Source: Tieghemiomyces parasiticus
Lineage: Eukaryota; Kickxellomycota; Dimargaritomycetes; Dimargaritales; Dimargaritaceae
Assembly: GCA_027575765.1 (NCBI GenBank)
Contig: JANBPT010000034.1
Coordinates: 1-64,000, forward strand
Direction of reading: 5' to 3'
DNA length: 64,000 bases
The notes below the pieces were generated by a model, which ran no database searches, was not told the DNA's origin, and was given only the letters and a program-made list of their open reading frames with translations. Shown here piece after piece: positions 1 to 10,112 of this stretch (the first letter of the stretch is position 1; the number at the start of each line of letters is the position of its first letter). The translations under genes and the position numbers were made by a program.

Positions 1-608
1 CGTGAACCACCAACCTACCGTGGTACGGGAAGAGTCCCCCCTACAAAGCCCTGTCGACTGGTTACATCGTTATACTAACCAAAATATCACGGTTCTTGCT
101 CTCCTCGCTAGGAAAAGTGGGGGCGGGGGGCTAGCGCTGGGAAGGTAAAAAATGTAAAGCTGATTGGTTACACTAACGAAAAAAACAACAACTTAATTCG
201 TGTCTATATCGTTGGCTGAGTGTGCTCGCTGCATGCACTGCGGACGGCAAACGAACCTGCAGGCCCGTGGACACCTTCGACTCGCTCACACAGCAATGGC
301 CACCAGTTACGTCGTCACTGGGGGGCCTAACAGACAAAGTCGAACTTTGTTCTCTCTAGTTCGGCTACCCTCCAGAACCCCCGACAAGCCCTTCTTGAAC
401 CTCTCGCACTATTTGCCGACGACCATTTGAACGCCGTATCTGCGCCTGTTTCCTTTCGACCTTAACGGGGGGCAATAGTGGTAATTGTTGTCCCGGGATC
501 TTTTTCTCATTTTGCATCAGCGCTATACCGTTTTTAGGATTTCCCTTACTATTCTGACCAAAGTCGACTGTCGCATTAGGATCTTGCTGATTTTTTGTCC
601 CGGTAGCC
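1..608. other. Upstream spacer of the ZNF277-like gene
   Basis: No gene is visible here. Short open frames overlap on both strands without domain signal or consistent codon bias. The last part (from about 365) is pyrimidine-rich on the plus strand, like the leaders of other genes in this window, and is probably the promoter and 5' untranslated region of the zinc-finger gene whose ATG lies at 609. Confidence 0.5.
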
Positions 609-2744
609 ATGGCCGACCAGAAGAAGCCGATATCCTACGCTGCCAGCGCTGCCGCCGCCCCGGCAGCCAAACCACCTACTGCAGCCTCTGTGGTCGCCTC
701 TGGATTGGGAGTGAAACAGCAACCGCTCCGCCCCGCCGGCGCAACGAAGCCTACCGCTTCCGCTGATGGCACGCGGCCTCCTGTGTCGACGTCCTCTACT
801 GCCCCTGGCCACCCCCGCCCGCGCAATTTCACGGCGCCCGCCTCAGGTCGACCGGTCCGCCCGGCGGCTAACCAGTCTCCAAAGGAAGGCCAGTCACCCC
901 AGCTAAACCAGCACCAACCTGCCCGGGGCCGCGGCCGTGGTCGTGGGGCTCGCGGTGGGTTCGCGGCGAATAACCGCCCAGACGGATCCACCGACCGTAC
1001 CGCTGGGGTTGCCCCTACCACCACCGGCACGCATGGCGGCCGCGGCCAGCCACCGCGTGGTGGACGTCCTGCCTTCACCGGCACCCGCGGGGAACCCCAT
1101 AGCGGTGCCAAACGCAGCCAGCATCACGGCCCGCGTAGCTCGGGCTCTTTCGCTCCGCACCAGCAGCCCCACCAGCCTCGCCCCTCAACTACCGCCGGCC
1201 CTGGCGTCAAGTCCCAACAGGCGCCCTACCGCCCGCCGCGCAAGCAGCCCAGTACCTCGGCGGCCCGCACCAGGGACGATGATACCAGCGGTAGTGATGA
1301 CGACGACGACGACGACGATGAGGACATTGAGGCCGTGTTCCCTCCCGTGTCCTTTTTACTGCTGTGCCCGTTCGCCGACTGCCCGGCTGATACTCCGCCG
1401 CTTACCCAACCCACGCAGCTCACGAGCCACCTGAGCGAGTGCCATGGAGTAACTTTTAAAAACATTCACCACATGGGATTCTCGATCCAGAAGTATCTGG
1501 ACGCTTGGGCCACCAAGTTGCGCGGGCAGGCGGCTACCGGCCCTTCGTCTTCAACCAGTGCCACGATCGAAGGCCTGGTTGTGGTACCCCCCACCCCGGA
1601 CCACCCGCGCCCGCAGTACTTTATTGACCCGGGCCAATGCCTGGACGACCTAGCCTTGCGTACTCGAATCCAGCAGGAGAAGCTTGCCGACATTCTCAAG
1701 ACCCAAGAACGCGAGCGCCGCGTCGACAGCCAGGATCAGCGCAAGTGTCTGTTTTGTAAACATGTGTGCGAGAACCGCCAGCGCCTATTCCGCCACATGT
1801 TCACCGAGCACAACTTTAACATTGGCCTCCCGGACAACCTGGTCGATGTGAACGAGTTTCTGGGTATCTTGGAAGGCAAGTTGGCCGACCTCCAGTGTCT
1901 CTACTGCGAAAAGACCTTCACCACCGCCGCCGTGCTCCGTAAACACATGCGCAAGAAGAAGCACTTCAAGATCAGCGCCCGTAACCGGCTGTATGATCGG
2001 TTCTACGTTATCAACTTTTTGGAGCCCGGTAAGAACTGGGAGAATTTCGAGAATGAGGCCTACGAAAGTGATGAGGAGCGCCGAGATAACGCCGATGGTG
2101 GCGAAGGGGCCGCGGGTGCTGCGTGGGATGATTGGCTCGAGGAAGACGGCGAGAACGCGTTTCCGCAGACCACCGCCTGTCTGTTCGACGACGCCCTATT
2201 GGATTCGCCCGCGGCCGCCTGCGACCATATGCGCGACGTTCACGGGTTCGACTTGTTTGCCATCCGTCGCGAACGCGACCTCGATTTCTACAAGACCGTC
2301 GCGCTCATCAATTACGTTCGTCGGCAGACCGCCCAGGATCGGTGCATGGCCTGTGGGACCAGTAGTGTGACCAGCGAGACAACCGTGGGGGACCAGGCGA
2401 CAACGACAACGGGTGGCAATGATTTGGTGGCCCATATGACGGCGAACGATTGCTTTGCCAAAGTACCCGCCGCCGACCACCCCATGTGGGAGGACGTTCA
2501 GTACCTGTTCCCGACCCTCGAGGACGACCCGTTGCTGATTTGGTTCGATGATACCCCGTCCGATGCTGAGGACGAGGAGGAGGAGGAGGAGGACAAGGAG
2601 AAGAAGCAGGTCCTAGAGACGGGTGCTAGTGACACCGATAAGCCGAAGGTCGTGGTGGCGCCGGCTCCTGAACCATCGTCGATTTCTCCGCCCGAGATGG
2701 AAAAGGTCGCCGCGACTTTGGCCAAGACTGGCCTGTCGGCTTAG
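609..2744 (+). CDS. ZNF277-like C2H2 zinc-finger protein
   Basis: This is an intronless gene for 711 residues. The ATG sits in a good initiation context (gccATGG). Residues 1-235 are disordered and rich in Pro, Ala, Gln, Arg and Gly, with an RGRGRGARGG block that could be an arginine-methylation and RNA-binding region. An Asp/Glu run follows near residue 235. A partial finger lies at about 250-280. Two clear fingers lie at about 379 (CLFC...HMFTEH) and 429 (CLYC...HMRKKKH). The motif YDRFYVINFLEPGKNWE after the second finger is diagnostic of the ZNF277 family. A degenerate finger near 523 and a second acidic run near residue 660 complete the protein. ZNF277 in animals binds the ribosomal protein uS5 and chromatin factors, so a role in ribosome assembly or nuclear regulation is inferred. 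The family call is strong; the cellular role is not shown by the sequence. Confidence 0.88.
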   Translation: MADQKKPISYAASAAAAPAAKPPTAASVVASGLGVKQQPLRPAGATKPTASADGTRPPVSTSSTAPGHPRPRNFTAPASGRPVRPAANQSPKEGQSPQLNQHQPARGRGRGRGARGGFAANNRPDGSTDRTAGVAPTTTGTHGGRGQPPRGGRPAFTGTRGEPHSGAKRSQHHGPRSSGSFAPHQQPHQPRPSTTAGPGVKSQQAPYRPPRKQPSTSAARTRDDDTSGSDDDDDDDDEDIEAVFPPVSFLLLCPFADCPADTPPLTQPTQLTSHLSECHGVTFKNIHHMGFSIQKYLDAWATKLRGQAATGPSSSTSATIEGLVVVPPTPDHPRPQYFIDPGQCLDDLALRTRIQQEKLADILKTQERERRVDSQDQRKCLFCKHVCENRQRLFRHMFTEHNFNIGLPDNLVDVNEFLGILEGKLADLQCLYCEKTFTTAAVLRKHMRKKKHFKISARNRLYDRFYVINFLEPGKNWENFENEAYESDEERRDNADGGEGAAGAAWDDWLEEDGENAFPQTTACLFDDALLDSPAAACDHMRDVHGFDLFAIRRERDLDFYKTVALINYVRRQTAQDRCMACGTSSVTSETTVGDQATTTTGGNDLVAHMTANDCFAKVPAADHPMWEDVQYLFPTLEDDPLLIWFDDTPSDAEDEEEEEEDKEKKQVLETGASDTDKPKVVVAPAPEPSSISPPEMEKVAATLAKTGLSA

Positions 2745-3143
2745 ATAAACCGTGCAAGAATTTTCACCCGTTTCGACATATTCCCAATATCTTACTTTTT
2801 TTTCCTCCGCAACGGTGGCATGTTCTCAATCTACTTCGAAATTATCCATATTTCCTTTGACCCCCCGCCGAGGGGGGATCAGCGATTACTTTTATATAAA
2901 TGTTGTGGCCAGCAAGGTTAATCTGCGTGTATCAGGCTGATTTGGAGATTCTTACACAACACCATAAACCTGTATAAGAGACCCACACAGCCCATGGGCC
3001 GATCATTGTAATTATTATTTTTTCACAATTTTTATACATTCGCGAGACCTAGCGCTATAAGCGAAAGGGGGTTGGAAATATTGATAAGAACAGGAGAGTG
3101 TGGGCTGAACCGAGGGGTGGATGGCTGTCGATGCAAGTGAGCT
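2745..3143. other. Convergent 3' spacer (ZNF277-like / tetraspanin)
   Basis: This is an AT-rich stretch between two convergent genes. It should hold both 3' untranslated regions and polyadenylation sites, for example the T-rich tract around 2800-2830 for the plus-strand gene. No perfect AATAAA lies close to either stop codon and no other gene is seen. Confidence 0.5.
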
Positions 3144-3851
3144 TTATCCCTCAATCGGTAGGCCGCGGGCCACGCGCTCGTCCTCGAGCAGGGCCTGGCG
3201 CTCGCCATCGGTGGCAGCGCGGTGTTCAGGGGTCCCGACTTGCTTATACAGCATTGTGGTGAAGAGGAGGGAAGCGGCCTGGATGGCGATGAGGATAAAC
3301 TCGCCGACAATAATGGCACGGAACTCGGTCTGGTAGCCAGCCTGGAGCATGGTGAAGCAGGAACGGTGATGGCCAAACAGGTCACTCTTAAGGCAAGCGT
3401 CAGGCGAGGATTTGGGGAAGGCGCGGTCGGTAGGGGATTTGAACCCGCAGCAGCCGTACTCGTCCTGGATATCGCGGATCAATTTTGGGTGGCGGTCATA
3501 GGCATTTTGCCACGCGGCGTCAAGCCCAATCTCGACGGTGAGCTGGTGCATCACGGCGTAGAGGGCCACAGCCAGTTGGATCGCGACCAAAAAGGTGACC
3601 ATCCCGGCGTACGCCATTAGGGCATAGCGCTTCTCAAGCAGTGCGCCGTAGCAGCCCAGGAAGGATATGAGGAACACCAAGGTGCCCATCACCATCATGA
3701 ACACAGGGATCCAGGTCCGGCCCGAGAAGGTGATGTGGGTGGCCGCCAAGGCGTACACGGCCAGGCCAATCATTCCCAAACCCGACAGGCACAACAGGAC
3801 ATTAAAAAAGATCGCGAGGACCCGGACGGTCTCCACACGGTATGCAACCAT
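3144..3851 (-). CDS. Tetraspanin
   Basis: This single-exon gene encodes 235 residues with four hydrophobic segments at about 10-35, 48-70, 78-101 and 179-201. The large extracellular loop lies between segments 3 and 4. It carries the tetraspanin signature CCG at 134-136 and further cysteines at 153 and 165, enough for two disulphides. A small first loop (35-47) and short cytoplasmic tails match the family layout. Tetraspanins organise membrane microdomains; in filamentous fungi some are needed for penetration structures or cell-wall polarity. The partner here is unknown. It is divergent from the proteasome gene PRE4 across 1.5 kb and convergent with the zinc-finger gene. The fold is assigned with confidence, but which fungal tetraspanin class it belongs to is not. 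Confidence 0.9.
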   Translation of the reverse strand: MVAYRVETVRVLAIFFNVLLCLSGLGMIGLAVYALAATHITFSGRTWIPVFMMVMGTLVFLISFLGCYGALLEKRYALMAYAGMVTFLVAIQLAVALYAVMHQLTVEIGLDAAWQNAYDRHPKLIRDIQDEYGCCGFKSPTDRAFPKSSPDACLKSDLFGHHRSCFTMLQAGYQTEFRAIIVGEFILIAIQAASLLFTTMLYKQVGTPEHRAATDGERQALLEDERVARGLPIEG

Positions 3852-5335
3852 GGTGACGAAGTGGGATGGGGAGGTGGGCCTGGAAATGACGTAGGGTAAA
3901 AGGGTGCTGGATTGTGGTGTTAGGGGGGTTATAGCGACCGGGAAGCATGGACTACGGACACATCGGCTGTAAGGATGTGACGTAGGAGAGAAAAGTGGAC
4001 AATCGGTAAAGATCGATACCCTGTGACGCCGAGCTGAGAGTATGACGTTGTTGTGAACTCAAGGCAAGGTGCGATGGTGTCGCCCTAAACTGCCCAGCCG
4101 TTTATCGCTCCTTTCCTTGGCGTATCCAAGTGCCTCCGCAATCGCTTAGGTTTTCTAGGTAGACCTGGGCAAGCGAGTGCCCAACCGTAGTCACTAGGTT
4201 GCCAGAGTACGAGATACCAAGAAGAGACCCTAAGTCGGCGCTGGACGTGTTGACGGTGGACTTAAAATATACATCTAAACTTAACGGCACTTACCTATTA
4301 GAACCGGCAAGGTTATGGAGTGGGGTATGTCACCTTGTAGGCCGTAAAGGAACAGGGCAAGTGACAATGGTAAGGGTAGTAGTAAAGAGAAATAGCGAGC
4401 GTTGGAGACACGGAGAGGAAAGACGTCGTCCTAAGGGTTTAGAAGTAAAGTGTAAGTGAAAGACGAGGAGATAGTGGTGGGCGCAGTTACGGTTTTATGC
4501 CATGAAGGCGTGGATTGGCCCCTAGAGTGGGGAAGGGCGGTTGGAGTGACGCAACCCGTCCCTGGGAGGCCACAGCGGGCGGGGGGGCAGGTTGGCTCAA
4601 ATAAACGGTCACAAGGCGCATATAGCCCCGCCGAGCGTCTCTTTGGTACGTATGGCCTACCCCTCCTCCTCGGTTGGCCTTGCGCACTTTCTTCTGCTTT
4701 CCTGCAGGCGGGAGCCCCTGAGGTTTCATCGCCACGCCAGACTTCACCGTCCCGTCTGGACGCTCGACATGGCGGGTACTGGGGGTTAAGCCGGCGACCC
4801 TTCTCTTTCGCCCTGACGTATCGGCGACCTTTTTTCCTCCACTTTCCCGATATAGAGACATTCGTGACGCGCAACAACACGCCGTGTATATGCGCACTGG
4901 TAGTCGACCCTGGGTGATGCGGTGTTGCGGAGAGCTGGTCGATGTGCCACGATGGCAGAGATGGAAGTGCTGGTGCTAGCGAGACCCCTTTTAATTCCAC
5001 GTGATCAGGGTAGCCTCTGCCACAGCTGGCGAGTGTGCGAAGTACGCCCAAAGACCATTGCCATGGTGAGAACCGTAGTCTGCTATTACAACCACTGTCA
5101 CCGTGGCACTATCGTTAGCCAATCCATTCCCTAAGCCACCCTAGCTCTATATCGAGCCTTCCCAAGCACGCACGCCGCAGCTCCCCCCTGTCACACCATT
5201 CCCACATCTGGTCCATGCGCGCATCATCCTCTCGTCCAGTCTACCTAGCCCCCCTCTATTCATCTGTTCTTCCGATTCTGGCCACTTCACACCCGACCCA
5301 TCATCCCAAACCCGTAGCCCCGTTTCTCGATCGCC
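3852..5335. other. Divergent intergenic region (tetraspanin / PRE4)
   Basis: This 1.5 kb spacer should hold the promoters of tetraspanin (leftwards) and PRE4 (rightwards). Overlapping open frames of 150-200 codons at 4431-5051 (minus) and 4456-4917 (plus) have no recognisable domain, low-complexity composition and no codon bias like the real genes. The 200 bases before the PRE4 ATG are rich in C and T, consistent with a leader. Confidence 0.45.
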
Positions 5336-6371
5336 ATGGCCTCCATCAATGTCAAATTGCCCACCTCCAACACACGGGCCGCCCAGGATCCCGTCAGCCA
5401 TGCCGAGTAGGTGCCCATGGGAATTCCCTCACCAACCCCCTTCTAATAGCGGTTTATTCATGCCCGCAGCCTAGTAGAAGCTCCGCCTCCCCCCACGCAT
5501 ATTAATAACCACGCCATACCGCCACCCTCACCCACCATGCCCTGCAATTCCCCCCTCCTCCCCTACACAGCGGCCCCATTGTCACTGGCACGTCCGTACT
5601 GGGCATCAAGTACAAGGATGGTATCATGATGGCAGCCGACTGCCTCGGTAAGTGGCCGTCGCTGTCTTCCTATACGTACCTAAATCATAACGTTTACCTG
5701 TGTTCTAATGGCACCGCCTAATCTAGCCTTTCAACCTCCTCTCTCGCAACTCCCCCACCCCAATACTTTTATCTCGGTTACTTACAGCGTCCTACGGTTC
5801 CCTGTCTCGATTCCGCGACGTCGACCGGCTGCAGCCCGTGGGCACGCACACGATCGTGGGGGCTTCAGGCGATATTGGCGATTTCCAATACACGCAGCGG
5901 CTGCTGGAGGACACCATGATCACCGAGACCTACCTAGACGACGGGCACGCACTGGGCACGCCGCACATTTACTCTTACCTCAGCCGGGTGATGTACAACC
6001 GGCGCAGCGAGATGAAGCCCCTTTGGAATTCATACGTGGTTGGCGGGTTCCACCAGGGAAAGCGATTCCTCGGGTACGTAGATCTCATCGGTACGACCTA
6101 TCAATCCCCGACCATCGCCACGGGGTTTGGTGCCCACCTCGCCCAGCCCATTCTCCGCAAGGCCGTCGAGGGCCGTGAGGATGAGCTGACAGAGGAGGAG
6201 GCCGTCCAGATTATCGACGACTGCATGCGCGTGCTCTTCTACCGTGACGCCCGTTCCATGAACAAGTTCCGCCGTGCCAGGATCACCAAGGACGGATTCC
6301 AGGTATCTGAGCCGTACTCGTTGGGCACTGAGTGGGGCTTTGCCGAGAATATCATCGGCTACGGTGCCTAA
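5336..6371 (+). CDS. PRE4: 20S proteasome subunit beta-7 (Pre4/PSMB4)
   Basis: The gene has three exons, 5336-5406, 5571-5647 and 5788-6371, which join to 243 codons. Donors are GTAGGT and GTAAGT, both acceptors are CAG, and intron phases are 2 and 1. The joined protein has PIVTGTSVLGIKY near residue 26, then MMAADCLASYGSL, RLQPVGTHTIVGASGD and YRDARSMNKFRRARI. This order is that of Pre4/PSMB4. Beta-7 is a non-catalytic beta ring subunit of the 20S core. Its C-terminal tail in yeast inserts between subunits of the opposite ring and supports the caspase-like site. The N-terminal propeptide of about 25 residues is removed in the family. The acidic insert seen in yeast Pre4 is short here. The call is firm; only the exact exon 1 end (5406, before an in-frame stop) is inferred. 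Confidence 0.94.
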
Positions 6372-9300
6372 GTGATTTACTTGCGCCCCTTTCTGCCCGT
6401 TTGCCCGAACGCTGCCTTTTTGTATTCTGTCGACCTTACACCACTACTTCATGTTTCCCTTCTTTCAATCCGCCCGCTGACGTCGTTAGTAAACCTCTGG
6501 TTCCTTCGATTTAGAAGACACTGATAATGTTTTATTTTTACATTTGCAAAGCTGGATCAGCGCCTGATAGGGCGGATATCGGAGTTCAACATGAAGGAGC
6601 TACAGAAATCTTAAACGCGCGAGAAGGAGCAATGAATGACCAACGACTCCAGCCTTTAAGGTAATACGGTGAAATACCACACTCGAACGTGCGAGCGGCG
6701 TTCAATGACTGGTCACAAGTTAGCCGACGCGGTAACGATAGCCGCGGAGTAGAGTGGATGTCTAGGGCTAGAAGGAACGCGAGTGAGTCGTGATTGCTAA
6801 AGTAATCGATTACCTTGTTAGACTCCAAGGTAGTTATTTTGCAAGGAAGTTTCCACCCCCCCTAGGGTTCCGCGTCCACTCAGGGGCGGGATCAAAAGGG
6901 GCATGAACCATGCCCCGGTGAAACCGCGGTAACCCGTGGCCTACCACGCTAGGCTACGCTCAGTGGAGGGGGGGGAGGGTACCGCCGGATCAACCTTCTG
7001 GGTTCCGGCGTTGTCGAAGTGACGAGGGCTCACAATGATATTGTCTAATATAAACCGATCGGCCTCATCGGCCCACTCGACCACCGGGCTCCTAGCAAAG
7101 TGCATTCTAGTCAGGGTTACTAGACGTCATCAGGGACAACCCTATTATTTTATCCACCCCCTCACCACCACCATCACCGTCCACACGTACACTTACCCCA
7201 ACTTGCCTATAACCCCCACTTCTGTTGCGAAATGGTGGAGTAACATGTCCAGTTACCCACAACCCCGACACTGCCAGCCAAAGAAGAAATAAAAGGGGCG
7301 GTTTCGCTAGACCAGCTGGGGAAGGGGGGCCGGTGTTGACCAGGGGCTTTACGGTTTCAACAGACTACTCCGTGACTCGAGACCCGTGGGCTATTTGTCG
7401 TCTAACCGGGCTGGAGGAGAGCGGTGCCAATATTGCAACGTCAGACTGGACGAACGCGTTCTTGTCGCTGACCAAGCATGTCAGTATAGACTATACCAAT
7501 GCCGTGCTTCAGCCAAACCGGGCACGTTGCATTTGATAGGCAGCGCTGCTGTCTGGTCTCGTGTTGGCCGTGCAAAGAGTGCCAAAGGCACGATTGCTGA
7601 CTAAATAAAACGAGGCAGGGGCCAGGCTGCATAGTACCTGCCGGTTTGAACTTACCAATGGATCATACCACCAGCTCCTTGCCGGAACAAACCGAGATGG
7701 TCCAATCTCGGGATCGGCGATTTTTGAACATTATTTCCCTGCCTATACAAACGTTGTATTATTCACCAAGCATGCATTGGTTAAGCCTCTCCGGTAGACC
7801 CGGTAAAGAGTGTATTGCAATAAATACGCGCCAACTTGGCTAATAATATATTTCGCGTCTCATGTCCCCGGCTCGATGTGACGCGACAGCCAGGGGCCGA
7901 GTACCTCGGATAGGGATGTTGACAGGGGCATGACGAGGGAGGATGGAGGGGGAGAAGATAGAGTATTGGCAACCATTATAGGCAACGGGAAGGGATGAAA
8001 CCCTCCTTACGCTGTTGCTTCGGCCGATACCTGGTCACCCATGTTTGTATCTAACGAGACGCTCGGCATTAGGCGGTCAAGTATTTCGATCTGAGGGTGC
8101 TCCATGAGCAGGGTATTAGGGCAGGCAATGCCGTCCAACGCTCGCATTGCCGTGGTACCCTGTCTCTGTAATCCATTAGAGTACTTTCCTTATAACAGAC
8201 GACTTCCGCGCCCCCTCGTCTCGACCGTTTTACTTTCTTGCCTATTTCTATTCTCCCCCGTAGTTGCACCTTGTGCTCCCGTTAAGATTGGCACTCCTCC
8301 TTCACCAACCAATCCTACATCCGCCGTAGGGGTTCTGAAGTACTTGCTTATCGGACGCACCCGCCGATCCAATTGTCGGCTTCCAGTAGCGTAAGTGGTG
8401 AAAATTAGCCCTCTACGGGATATATCTTCCAATGTCTGATCGATTTGATTTCTACCCTCTCCCTGTCAACATTATTTTATATATTTTTTCTTTTGTCTGA
8501 CGTGCCATGTTGCCGTGCATGACTGAGGCATGGCGGTGAAACATGGCCATGATCTTCAACCTCGCCTTATCACGTTCCGTGGCTTCACTAACGTGACAGG
8601 GCAGGTGAAGCTTGGGCTATTTCACCTCCCGCCAAAGAGGTAGCGGCGCCCTTTGTTAGGAGGGTTTATAGTTCAGTGTGTAGAGAGGGATGGGCAAGTG
8701 GAGAGCGTACTTTGCCGACTACCTGCTTGCCTGCTTTTGGTTAGGTCTCCTCCTCCCGTTTGCGCCTAGTGATAGCGCCTCCCTTCCGATTGATATATTC
8801 GTTCAAGGTGAAGGTGACAGGACCGATCCACGGTCCAGGTGGCTTTTGCACTAACGCCTCGTGCGCTACAGGGGGGAGGGGAGGAGGGGGCATCCATATC
8901 ACCTCCAGCCGACAGTCGGCCACCTGTAGCACATTTGTTTATATTTCCTCTTTGCGCAATCGATGGTATATACCGTTGGGAGTATTCAGGGGTTTGGGCC
9001 TGTCGGGGATTTTACCGTCGCCTCCCGGGCCCTTGATTCCAGGATACTTGGTCAGCCTGCAGTCACCCGCGCCGATGTGGCCCTGGCCACCCTCGCAGCG
9101 GGTGACTTGTCCCTCCCCCTCCTTTCCCGTTACCTACCCCTCATGATCTTGCTTGCATCTACCTGCTATACTGCCCTCTATTACTAGCCCCACGCCAGTG
9201 CCTGCCTCTTGGGAAGGCTGTCATTGTATGAACCGAGACCAAGGCGGCCATACTACGATTGTCTGTAGCCTTTGACTAACCAAGCTAGCTGGACTTCTTC

Positions 9301-10112
9301 TTTTTTTTTTTACTTTAACATCGTCACCTTATTCGGACGATTCATCTATAGACCCTGAATGCCGATTTTTCCAGCAGGCTTAGTGTCCGGATATCAATTT
9401 CAGCCTCCCTGTTTGCGGACGCCCTTGTTGTGTGTCCTTTAACCACGGCCCCGCCACGGTTCCTGAACGTGTTGTGCCCTCCCCTTGGGTTCACTGGCTC
9501 CCTCTCCATTTTCCCCCTGCATCCGCCCATAACAGTTGGCCCTAAGCGCACATTGTAATACCTGCATATCTGGCCGAGCCGCACACCCGTGCCATCTAGG
9601 CTGGCCCGCGGCCTTACCCTGCGGATATAAAAGGGCCTGGCCGGTGCTATTGACACCACCATTCTGTCTCTCATACCACCCTTCGGCCCCTGACTGCGAT
9701 CCTTCAGACCTGGTGTCCCAACCCTGGAGCCCCTCCATCCCCTGTTCTTGTTCCTTGATTTCGCTCCATCTCCCTAATCACCCGGTCACTTACTTTCGCT
9801 TAATCACTGTGCTAATAACCAGCATCATATACCATACCTTGGTACCTAGCCCTTTCTCTCTTTTCTCCGACGTTTAATCTAATCTTCCATTGCCTACTTG
9901 CTTGCCTTGCTTTGGTGGAATCCCTTAATTCCCTAGCTTGACCACAGGACATACCATCTGTGGCGCTCCCTGCCCTTGGACCCGGGTGTATTGTTTACCC
10001 TCACGTGATCGCGATCTTGTCCCCCTGAACCGCCGCCACTCGCCCCGACCTTCCCCCCTCCCCCCTGCCCTTCCACCGTACCCACGCTTGGCCCTACTGC
10101 GCCCTTCCTGCC
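6372..10112. other. Gene-poor 3.7 kb spacer before the GH81 gene
   Basis: I see no supported gene in this stretch. Open frames are short (under 130 codons), overlap on both strands and have no domain signal. From about 9530 to 10112 the plus strand becomes strongly pyrimidine-rich, like a fungal leader, and a TATAAAAG element lies at 9626-9633. The rest (6500-9500) looks unconstrained. An undetected non-coding RNA gene cannot be excluded by eye. Confidence 0.5.
9626..9633 (+). promoter_or_regulatory. Candidate TATA box of the GH81 gene
   Basis: TATAAAAG is flanked by GC-rich sequence and followed by a C/T-rich tract that runs to the GH81 ATG 480 bases downstream. The same octamer precedes the MCFD2-like gene. 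The long distance to the ATG would require a leader of about 450 bases or a leader intron, so the assignment is tentative. Confidence 0.4.

Noticed and set aside
3430..3450. tRNA B-box-like sequence on the minus strand
   Set aside because: GGTTCAAATCCC falls inside the tetraspanin CCGFKSP coding region; no acceptor stem or A box is present.
4431..5051. 206-codon minus-strand and 153-codon plus-strand frames between tetraspanin and PRE4
   Set aside because: They overlap each other, match nothing recognisable, and do not share the codon bias of the neighbouring genes.
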